Below are positions 7,440-12,110 of a stretch of DNA of 12,110 bases, piece after piece. Position numbers and translations under genes: made by a program. How positions within the stretch are numbered: the stretch's first letter is position 1; each line of letters begins with the position of its first letter. Below the pieces are notes generated by a model, which was given only the letters and a program-made list of their open reading frames with translations, was not told the DNA's origin and did no database searches. Source of the DNA: Candidatus Woykebacteria bacterium GWB1_45_5 (GTDB taxonomy: Bacteria > Patescibacteriota > Microgenomatia > Woykebacterales > RBG-16-39-9b); NCBI GenBank assembly GCA_001816645.1, contig MHCO01000036.1, forward strand, positions 1-12,110. The letters run 5' to 3'.

Positions 7440-8516
7440 ATGAGCATTTTTGAAAAGCTGTTTGGCGAGAAAAACTTAGTCGGCAAATCTTGCCCAGAAA
7501 TACCAGAAGGGATAGGACTTTGGCTCGGCCTAAATAACGATGGGGTAATTAGCCAACCTTTGAAGATTAAAGATTTAAGAGCGGTTGGCAAAGCGGTTTT
7601 ACTTGATTTCTGGGCCTATTCAGATGTTAATTCTTTGCAAGATTTACCTTATTTAAAAAGGTGGCAGGAAAAATATTTTCCCCTGGGCTTGGTGGTTATC
7701 GGGATTCACACACCAGAATTTGACTTTGAAGCGGATCCAAGGAATGTCGAGAATTTTATTAAAAAAGAAGGAATCACTTACCCCGTTGTCTTGGATTTAG
7801 ACCGTCGAATGTGGAATCTTTTTGCAAACGACACCTGGCCAAGGATGCTTTTGGTTGATACGAAGGGGAAAATACGCTATGACCATCGTGGAGGAGACCA
7901 CTACTTAGAAGCCGAAACCAAAATCCAGGGGCTCCTGAAAGAGATTAACTCTAAGGTGGACTTGCCAAAAATGGCGGCCGAAGAGCTAGATCATATTAAA
8001 GAAGTAGCGGTGCATTACCCACAGACGCAAAAAACGTATTGTGGTTATCAAAAGGGGAAAATCGGCAACCAAGAAGGATATTTTAAAGATACATTCCATG
8101 TTTACGATAAAGTACCGCCTAAAGATTCATTTAAAGACGGCCATCTTTATTTAAACGGTGGTTGGATTGCCAAAGCAGATTACTTGCAACATGCTGTTAA
8201 CAACCGTGATCCAATTGATTTTTTGATTTTGCCATTTCGTGGATTGGCAGCTAATGTTGTTCTAGGGTTGGATGAAACAAAGGGGGTCGGAGAAACCAAG
8301 ATTTATGTTGCGCTCGATGATGCACCGCCCGCGAAAGAAGTAGCAGGGAAGGACATGTTGTTTGATGAATCTGGCTGGAGCTATTTGCTTGTCAAGGAAC
8401 CGCGGTTGTACGAACTGTTCAAAACCAAAGAATTTGCCGATCATTTGCTAAAAATTTATCCTTTTTCCGACGCCCTTCAAATCTATGCCTTCAGCTTCGT
8501 TGGTCGAGTAGAGTAG
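7440..8516 (+). CDS. DipZ/TlpA-like thioredoxin-fold protein lacking the CxxC motif
   Basis: A 358-residue protein with no signal peptide or membrane helix, so probably cytoplasmic. Residues about 14-170 form a redoxin/TlpA-like thioredoxin fold (LLDFWAY at 54-60, cis-proline at TWP 132-134, LLVDTKGKIRYDHRG 137-151). Residues about 187-358 resemble the C-terminal beta-sandwich (CBM-like) domain of mycobacterial DipZ, including KTYCGYQKG and the closing YAFSFG-like end. DipZ also has a CcdA-type membrane part, absent here. Where DipZ proteins read WTYSCINC, this protein reads WAYSDVNS: the two catalytic cysteines are D62 and S65. The only cysteines left are C18 and C201. It therefore cannot work as a classical disulfide reductase; a binding or structural role is possible. 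It stands alone, divergent from the pilus operon. Confidence 0.78.
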   Translation: MSIFEKLFGEKNLVGKSCPEIPEGIGLWLGLNNDGVISQPLKIKDLRAVGKAVLLDFWAYSDVNSLQDLPYLKRWQEKYFPLGLVVIGIHTPEFDFEADPRNVENFIKKEGITYPVVLDLDRRMWNLFANDTWPRMLLVDTKGKIRYDHRGGDHYLEAETKIQGLLKEINSKVDLPKMAAEELDHIKEVAVHYPQTQKTYCGYQKGKIGNQEGYFKDTFHVYDKVPPKDSFKDGHLYLNGGWIAKADYLQHAVNNRDPIDFLILPFRGLAANVVLGLDETKGVGETKIYVALDDAPPAKEVAGKDMLFDESGWSYLLVKEPRLYELFKTKEFADHLLKIYPFSDALQIYAFSFVGRVE

Positions 8517-8518
8517 GG

Positions 8519-8569
8519 AATAAAACTAGCGAAAGGGGAGAGGTAGGGTAGACACCAGGTAGTTTTATT
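8519..8569 (+). terminator. inverted repeat after the DipZ-like gene, possible terminator
   Basis: Perfect 10-base arms AATAAAACTA (8519-8528) and TAGTTTTATT (8560-8569) enclose a 31-base purine-rich loop (GAAAGGGGAGAGG). The arms begin 2 bases after the stop at 8516. The position suits a terminator, but the stem is AT-rich, the loop is long and there is no run of T directly after it, so the function is uncertain. Confidence 0.4.
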
Positions 8570-8634
8570 GCAATATTATCCCCAGATAACAGTCAAAATT
8601 CTAAAATAAAAACCTTTCACTCACCCAATATATC

Positions 8635-8656
8635 ATTTGAATAATTATTCAATCAA
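8635..8656. promoter_or_regulatory. second copy of the putative ArsR operator
   Basis: This 22-base stretch is identical to 9450-9471 at the arsR promoter. Its core is the perfect 16-base palindrome TTGAATAATTATTCAA (8637-8652). As at arsR, a -10-like hexamer on the plus strand (TATCAT, 8631-8636) abuts the palindrome, but I see no matching -35. On the minus strand TTGATT and TATATT lie 18 bases apart with the palindrome between them. It sits between the 3' ends of two convergent genes, so no annotated gene start is close by. Confidence 0.55.
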
Positions 8657-8678
8657 CTAATCGTGTAGAGGTCGGTTC

Positions 8679-8730
8679 TCGGGTTTCTCGCTGCAGGGAG
8701 AATAGGCCTAAGGATCATCTTGATACCCGA
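8679..8730 (+). other. possible folded RNA element downstream of the second operator
   Basis: Read on the plus strand, TCGGGT (8679-8684) can pair with ACCCGA (8725-8730) around two internal hairpins: TTCTC/GAGAA (8685-8689 with 8698-8702, eight-base loop) and ATCA/TGAT (8714-8717 with 8721-8724, three-base loop). Between them lies the palindrome TAGGCCTA (8703-8710). The stems are short and could be chance. It might be a small RNA or part of a terminator for the minus-strand gene. Function unknown. Confidence 0.2.
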
Positions 8731-8760
8731 AAATAATACGAATGAAATCAGCGCTGAAAA

Positions 8761-9357
8761 TCAAAGGCATGTCCCTTGACAAACGAAGATGGTTTCGATT
8801 ACACCCGATTGATTTACTTCTAGAGCGCAGTACCTAAAGTTGCTGTGTTTGTACTGATACTCGTAATGCTTTGTACCGCTTTGCTCTTGGACGGAAGTGG
8901 GTTGCCCGTTTTGTTTGATAAAACCATCAATTTTTTCGTCAACTTTTCTCAGATCATATTCTTTTCCTGCACTGAATAAGGTTACAGCCTCACCTTTTGT
9001 TTTCCCAAGTTTTTCACAAGCGGTGTAACCTTCATTATTGTAATGGGGAAAATAAAACCAGTTAAAGGCGGTGAAGGCCATTACTACCAGTAGAAAAGTT
9101 AATAGAAAGCGAACAACACCGCTTTTTATAAAACCCACTTTTTTTAGTAAGGTAAAGACTACAGACGAAATAATAGCAATAACGATCGCAATAACGAGGA
9201 CCAATCCGAGCAATTCACGGGCCCGACCTGTAGGGGCTTCCAGTTCCAGATTCAGTGAGGAGGACCACATAACGATGAAAGCTAAAATAATAGGCGAGAT
9301 TAAAAGGTATAAAAGAAACACTCCGATCCAAGTTGTAATTTTGTTGGAAGTTTTCAC
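8761..9357 (-). CDS. membrane protein of unknown function, three N-terminal helices
   Basis: I do not recognise this 198-residue protein. Three hydrophobic segments are visible at about 10-30, 49-70 and 82-102, followed by a soluble domain of about 95 residues with four cysteines (C114, C177, C193, C197), the last two as CQGTC near the C-terminus. The part from about 120 onward (KGEAVTLF, QNGQPTSV, HYEYQYK, LEVNQSGVIETIFV) vaguely recalls the BamE/SmpA-like fold, a weak guess. The start is GTG 9357; a promoter -10 box ends 6 bases before it, so the mRNA may be leaderless. It is divergent from arsR and lies between the two putative ArsR operators. Control by ArsR and a link to metal stress are inference; the cysteines would be compatible with metal binding or disulfides. 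Confidence 0.7.
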   Translation of the reverse strand: MKTSNKITTWIGVFLLYLLISPIILAFIVMWSSSLNLELEAPTGRARELLGLVLVIAIVIAIISSVVFTLLKKVGFIKSGVVRFLLTFLLVVMAFTAFNWFYFPHYNNEGYTACEKLGKTKGEAVTLFSAGKEYDLRKVDEKIDGFIKQNGQPTSVQEQSGTKHYEYQYKHSNFRYCALEVNQSGVIETIFVCQGTCL

Positions 9358-9363
9358 AATTCA

Positions 9364-9392
9364 ATTGTATAACCTTCGATTCGAACAAGCAA
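9364..9392 (-). promoter_or_regulatory. promoter of the three-helix membrane protein
   Basis: On the minus strand TTGCTT (9392-9387), exactly 17 bases, then TACAAT (9369-9364, five of six matches to the -10 consensus). The -10 box ends 6 bases before GTG 9357, so transcription would begin at or next to the start codon. ACAATT/AATTGT (9356-9368) makes a small palindrome over this point. Confidence 0.55.
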
Positions 9393-9422
9393 TTCTTAAT
9401 TCTAAATGCCCACCTCCCCTAC

Positions 9423-9451
9423 TTGCTTCCCTGCCAGGAATCTGTTATTAT
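9423..9451 (+). promoter_or_regulatory. promoter of the arsR-type gene
   Basis: TTGCTT (9423-9428), exactly 17 bases, then TATTAT (9446-9451, five of six matches). The start of transcription would be near 9458, inside the operator palindrome that begins at 9452, so a bound repressor would block this promoter. The leader is about 25 bases with no Shine-Dalgarno sequence. Confidence 0.6.
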
Positions 9452-9471
9452 TTGAATAATTATTCAATCAA
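9450..9471. promoter_or_regulatory. putative ArsR/SmtB operator at the arsR promoter
   Basis: The core TTGAATAATTATTCAA (9452-9467) is a perfect 16-base palindrome placed directly after the -10 box and 15 bases before ATG 9483. AT-rich inverted repeats of this form are known operators of ArsR/SmtB repressors, so autorepression is likely. It lies about 60 bases from the -35 box of the divergent membrane-protein gene, so direct blocking of that promoter is less certain. Confidence 0.65.
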
Positions 9472-9482
9472 TAGATTTTAAT

Positions 9483-9875
9483 ATGCGTAAACAAATTATA
9501 AAAAATCGTTCTCCTAAGTGTCTCGGCCCTACTATTACTCCCCAGCGGATCCGGGATTTGCAAAAAGATCTGCGGACGAATAGGACATTTACATATTCTA
9601 TAGGTTTTTACGATATATTGGCTGGGGAGATGAGGGCGCAAATCATTTATCTTTTAGGCCGAGAAAATTGGCTTTGTGTGTGTGATTTGGCCGATATTTT
9701 AGCAACAACCGTCTCAGCCGTTTCTCATCAACTAGCGGTTTTGCGAAAGGCAGGTCTGGTTCGGAAAAAGAAAGAAAAAAAGGTTGTTTACTACACTTTG
9801 GCTTTCAATTTACCAGAGGCAGCGAAACTACTTCTACCCAAGAAAGGTGAAACCACCTATGCTGGATCAGGTTAG
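9483..9875 (+). CDS. ArsR/SmtB-family metal-responsive repressor
   Basis: A 130-residue winged-helix regulator that would bind DNA as a dimer and release it on metal or metalloid binding. The metal-box ENWLCVCDLADIL (61-73) carries the C65-x-C67 pair found in ArsR/CadC-type alpha-3N/alpha-3 sensors; the recognition helix is TTVSAVSHQLAVLRKAGLV (75-93), followed by the wing KKKEKKVVYYTL. The N-terminal extension of about 35 residues has one more cysteine, C13, which could be a third ligand as in CadC-like proteins. No histidine/aspartate-rich C-terminal (alpha-5) site is evident. The inducer (arsenite, cadmium, lead or another thiophile) cannot be told from sequence. Its own promoter holds a perfect palindromic operator. 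No efflux pump or arsenate reductase is adjacent; the nearest neighbour is the divergent three-helix membrane protein. Confidence 0.88.
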   Translation: MRKQIIKNRSPKCLGPTITPQRIRDLQKDLRTNRTFTYSIGFYDILAGEMRAQIIYLLGRENWLCVCDLADILATTVSAVSHQLAVLRKAGLVRKKKEKKVVYYTLAFNLPEAAKLLLPKKGETTYAGSG

Positions 9876-9876
9876 A

Positions 9877-9912
9877 CCACCTTAGTGGGGAATCAGAGGG
9901 CTTTCGGTCCTC
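9877..9912 (+). terminator. two hairpins after the arsR-type gene, weak terminator candidate
   Basis: CCAC-CTTA-GTGG (9877-9888) is followed by a 17-base hairpin with GAGGGC on one side and GGTCCTC on the other (9896-9912, with wobble pairs). They start right after the stop at 9875, where a terminator is expected, but no T-run follows. Confidence 0.35.
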
Positions 9913-9922
9913 GGGCTTCAAT

Positions 9923-9952
9923 TTGACAAGTTAGCTTCTTCCTTGCAATAAT
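9923..9952 (+). promoter_or_regulatory. promoter of the DNRLRE surface protein
   Basis: A consensus -35 TTGACA (9923-9928) is followed after 18 bases by AATAAT (9947-9952); TAATAT (9949-9954) is an alternative. The start of transcription falls at about 9959, one base before ATG 9960, and no Shine-Dalgarno sequence is present, so the mRNA is probably leaderless. The TATAAT at 9952-9957 is too close to the ATG to serve it. Confidence 0.5.
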
Positions 9953-9959
9953 ATAATTA

Positions 9960-10967
9960 ATGAAGCAAATTTATCTGCCTTTTTCTATTTTTGTTCTCTG
10001 TTTTACATTTCTTTTCCTCTTACCAAAGATTAACCAAGCATCTGCTACTACTGTCACGCTGACCTCAACTGCTGATGCAATGATTCAATCATTGAATCCC
10101 AATTCCACATATGGATCAAACTCACACCTAGATGTTATGAAATCCTATCCTCCAGAAACCGATCCAGAGGGAAAAACCCGAAGCCTAATACAATTTAATC
10201 TGAGTAGTATACCTTCGAGTGCTACTATAAATTCAGCAACATTAGCTGTCTATTTATATGGGTGTGGTGGTGGTGGTTGGTCACAAACAGTAAATGATTT
10301 GCGCATTGGTAGGAACAAGGGCGCCTGGGCGGAATACACAGTAAATTGGAGCAACAAACCTTCCTTTGATACTGGCACGGTTTTAAACTACACCGCACCA
10401 TGTAGCTTGGTCGGTCAATACCATAGTTACAATGTCAAATCGTTTGTCAGCGGTTGGTTAGCAGGGAATTTTCAAAACTACGGGGTTGTTCTGTATGGAA
10501 ACGAATTATCTGGAGTAAGTTGGATTAAATTTTTTTATGGTAGGGAAGATCCTGCTAACAAACCGCCAAAATTGACTATTGATTATACTGTTCCTACCCA
10601 ACCAACTACACCTGAAGATGGCGACCAAACAAGTTCGCCCAATCCGCCTAAACAAGGTGTTACTGCCTCTGATGAGGAGAGCGCTTTAAAGTCTAGTGAA
10701 CAAACAGCAGCTGATTCAGCGACCACTTCAGCAGCGAAAAAAGCCACCTCAAGTTCTGCTGAAAAGGAAAAAACGGGAATCTCAGCGGCAGGAATAGCCT
10801 TATTAACAGCTTTGGTACTCCTCTTAATAGCAGTTGTTGCTGGGTACTTTGTTTATCGCCGGCGGAAGAGGAAGCTTTCCAATAAAAAGGCTGCGGAGGG
10901 AAGGACCAAAGAGCCGTTGGAAAATCAAGTCTTGGATTCTAAAGATAAGCCAGTGACAGAAGTTTGA
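9960..10967 (+). CDS. DNRLRE/CBM96-like membrane-anchored surface protein
   Basis: A 335-residue exported protein. Residues 1-29 are a signal peptide (hydrophobic 4-22, cleavage after QASA). Residues about 31-210 match the DNRLRE-type beta-sandwich, seen by its usual landmarks: ADAMIQSLNPNSTYGSNSHLDV (39-60 region), RSLIQFNLSSIP (74-85), AWAEYTVNWSNKP (122-134), VKSFVSGWLAG (159-169) and the closing KPPKLTIDY (201-209). C102 and C148 could pair. A Ser/Thr/Ala/Pro-rich linker (about 211-272) leads to one membrane helix (about 275-298), then RRRKRK and a polar tail of about 30 residues in the cytoplasm. Related domains bind polysaccharide or form extracellular structure. There is no LPxTG motif, so anchoring is by the helix. 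It could help attachment together with the pilus, which is inference. Confidence 0.82.
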   Translation: MKQIYLPFSIFVLCFTFLFLLPKINQASATTVTLTSTADAMIQSLNPNSTYGSNSHLDVMKSYPPETDPEGKTRSLIQFNLSSIPSSATINSATLAVYLYGCGGGGWSQTVNDLRIGRNKGAWAEYTVNWSNKPSFDTGTVLNYTAPCSLVGQYHSYNVKSFVSGWLAGNFQNYGVVLYGNELSGVSWIKFFYGREDPANKPPKLTIDYTVPTQPTTPEDGDQTSSPNPPKQGVTASDEESALKSSEQTAADSATTSAAKKATSSSAEKEKTGISAAGIALLTALVLLLIAVVAGYFVYRRRKRKLSNKKAAEGRTKEPLENQVLDSKDKPVTEV

Positions 10968-11003
10968 ATTAGGTATCCAAAATCAGGATCGCCAGATTAC
11001 TCG

Positions 11004-11032
11004 TTGATTTCCCCTTTTCCTTATAGCATATT
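11004..11032 (+). promoter_or_regulatory. promoter of the cupin gene
   Basis: TTGATT (11004-11009), exactly 17 bases, then CATATT (11027-11032, four of six matches). The -10 box ends 6 bases before ATG 11039 and no Shine-Dalgarno sequence is seen, the same geometry as at the gene starting at 9357. Confidence 0.4.
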
Positions 11033-11038
11033 TAAATT

Positions 11039-11395
11039 ATGAAGTTCATAACCGAAGAAGATATCTTGACTGGAGAAGGTTGGGTGCAGGATAAGGGTTA
11101 TAAGAAGAAAGTTTTACTGGAAGATGCCTCTGGTGGGACAATTTTGCAAATTAATATCGCGAACCCAAAGACTACACTTCCAGCCCACCATCACAAAAGT
11201 ATGAAGGAGTGGGTTTTTGTTCTAAGCGGCGAAGCAATCCTTATTATAAACGATAATAAGTTTCCGATGAAACCAAACGAGTTGATTACGATCGAGCCTA
11301 ACGAAATACACACCGTTAGAAATGACTCTACTGAAGAATTCAAGTATTTGGTATTTAAATCCAATATTGAAAAAGACGATAAATTTGAAGTGTAA
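11039..11395 (+). CDS. small single-domain cupin
   Basis: A 118-residue cytoplasmic beta-barrel protein of the Cupin_2 type. Motif 1 is PAHHHKSMKEWVFVLSG (48-64), giving ligands H50, H52 and E57; motif 2 is PNEIHTVRN (87-95) with H91. This is a complete set of metal-binding residues, so a divalent metal is probably bound. Small cupins of this length include sugar-binding, isomerase, dioxygenase-like and WbuC/sensor-like members, and the sequence does not decide between them. The gene has its own probable leaderless promoter. The following broken gene begins at or inside its 3' end. Confidence 0.87.
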   Translation: MKFITEEDILTGEGWVQDKGYKKKVLLEDASGGTILQINIANPKTTLPAHHHKSMKEWVFVLSGEAILIINDNKFPMKPNELITIEPNEIHTVRNDSTEEFKYLVFKSNIEKDDKFEV

Positions 11396-12073
11396 TGTCA
11401 AATTATTTTTAGCAGCTTTGTTTCTTTTTGCGTTGCTGGTTCTTTTCTTTAGACTCTTGGCTGGGGAAGATGCTTGGATTTGCCAAAATGGTGAGTGGGT
11501 GAAGCACGGCAATTCTTCTGCACAGAAGCCAGCGACTCCTTGTGGTAATTCCAAAACAAAATCCGACCAATCGGATAATGAAGCTAAGGTTGACACCAGC
11601 AGCTGGATCCCTTATCGAAATACCGCTTACGGGTTTGAGATGAAATATCCGCCAGAGAATTGGAAAGTCGATGCGGTCAAAGGTGAGGACCCCAACACTT
11701 CTCCAACCCCGAGGTTTGATCACCTGTGCAAGTTTGATGTTTACTGCGGTGGTGTGGAATTTATGCGGTTCAAGATCGGTACAACCCAAATTCTAAGCTG
11801 GAAGATTATTTCTTTATTTTGGATTTAAAGGAAGAGATAAGTCGGAAGAAAATTAAAATCGGTGGGGAGGATGCTTTGCGGGTAGAATTTACACGAGTAA
11901 ATACCCCAGCCGGGAAAACAGAAGTGATTATTTATGTCCTCCACAAAGGCAGGATTTATCGGATCTTTCCCAGCTCCCCAGAAATTAAACCAGAAGATCT
12001 AAACCCCGGCGATACTACTCCTTATACCGACGTCCAAGATGCCATCTTGTCTAGTTTTAAGTTTATTGATTAA
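11385..12073 (+). pseudogene. frameshifted gene for a signal-anchored protein of unknown function
   Basis: Two frames together encode one protein of about 230 residues. The first part reads to TAA 11826-11828. The likely start is TTG 11385 (overlapping the cupin gene by 11 bases), giving a basic N-terminus and one hydrophobic anchor (KLFLAALFLFALLVLFF); ATG 11322 is in frame but lies inside the cupin gene. An outer domain follows: CQNGEW, SWIPYRNTAYGFEMKYPPENW, CKFDVYCGGVEFMRFKIG. Sense then continues in the -1 frame as YNPNSKLEDYFFILDLKEE and on to TAA 12071-12073 (GGEDALRVEF, EVIIYVLHKGRIYRIFPSS, DAILSSFKFID). Restoring one base, such as a T in GGTAC at 11778-11782, joins the frames. It may be a recent mutation or an assembly error. 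The YGFExKYP motif resembles PsbP-like/unnamed extracytoplasmic domains in CPR genomes; function unknown. Confidence 0.72.
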
Positions 12074-12110
12074 ATAATTAGGAGCGAGGGGCAGTATCAA
12101 CACCGCTATT

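Noticed and set aside
8742..8837. 31-codon plus-strand ORF beginning MKSALKIKG
   Set aside because: It has no Shine-Dalgarno sequence and most of it is antisense to the 3' end of the membrane-protein gene; nothing supports coding.
9356..9368. Small palindrome ACAATT-C-AATTGT over the start of the membrane-protein gene as a third ArsR operator
   Set aside because: It shares only the TTGAAT half-site on one strand with the 16-base palindrome and lacks the rest, so it may be chance in AT-rich DNA.
11395..11412. ATG overlapping the cupin stop (TAATG) as start of the last gene
   Set aside because: This frame stops after five codons (MSNYF); the anchored protein is in a different frame, with TTG 11385 as the best start.
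11763..11828. Programmed -1 ribosomal frameshifting in the last gene
   Set aside because: I found no X-XXY-YYZ heptamer in the zero frame of this stretch and no strong hairpin after it; a one-base loss is simpler.
1..12110. TGA recoded as glycine, as in Gracilibacteria
   Set aside because: TGA serves as a clean stop at overlapping gene ends (5978-5980, 3208-3210, 295-297), and the proteins have no in-frame TGA.
1..12110. CRISPR arrays, tRNA or rRNA genes, insertion sequences
   Set aside because: I saw no regularly spaced repeats, no tRNA-like cloverleaf, no rRNA sequence and no transposase or integrase coding region.

Overview
The window looks like a chromosomal piece of a monoderm-like bacterium with a compact genome, most plausibly a member of the Candidate Phyla Radiation (Patescibacteria). 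The pointers are tightly overlapping genes, a type IV pilus operon whose minor pilin carries a large adhesin-like part, surface proteins anchored by one membrane helix, and a C-terminal 'YRNTxYGFExKYP' type protein of a kind I associate with that group. TGA is used as an ordinary stop (for example at the ends of the response regulator and pilC), so the Gracilibacteria/Absconditabacteria code is excluded. The lineage assignment is inference; no rRNA or marker gene is present.

Left part, 1-7373, minus strand: one operon read right to left from a good sigma-70-type promoter (7344-7373). The order is soluble histidine kinase, single-domain response regulator, PilB assembly ATPase, PilC platform protein, then four prepilin-like proteins in the order H, I, J, K known from type II secretion minor pseudopilins. 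The second of these (628 aa) has a prepilin N-terminus followed by several beta-rich, adhesin-like modules. The fourth runs off the left edge. Genes overlap by 4 to 23 bases or are separated by at most 24 bases, so the two-component pair and the pilus machine are probably made together.

Middle, 7440-9875: a plus-strand DipZ/TlpA-like thioredoxin-fold protein in which both active-site cysteines are replaced; a 244-base intergenic stretch holding an inverted repeat, a perfect 16-bp palindrome and a possible folded RNA; a minus-strand three-helix membrane protein of unknown function; and a divergently transcribed ArsR/SmtB-type repressor. The same 22-base sequence containing the palindrome occurs at the arsR promoter and again in the intergenic stretch, so it is probably the ArsR operator in two copies flanking the membrane-protein gene.

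Right part, 9960-12073, plus strand: a secreted, membrane-anchored DNRLRE/CBM96-like surface protein, a small cupin, and a signal-anchored protein of unknown function that is broken by a one-base frameshift near 11778-11782. The last 37 bases (12074-12110) hold nothing I can recognise.

A recurring feature of the single genes at 7440, 9357, 9960 and 11039 is a promoter -10 box ending only 6-10 bases before the start codon with no Shine-Dalgarno sequence, which suggests leaderless transcripts. Some genes inside the pilus operon do have Shine-Dalgarno sequences.
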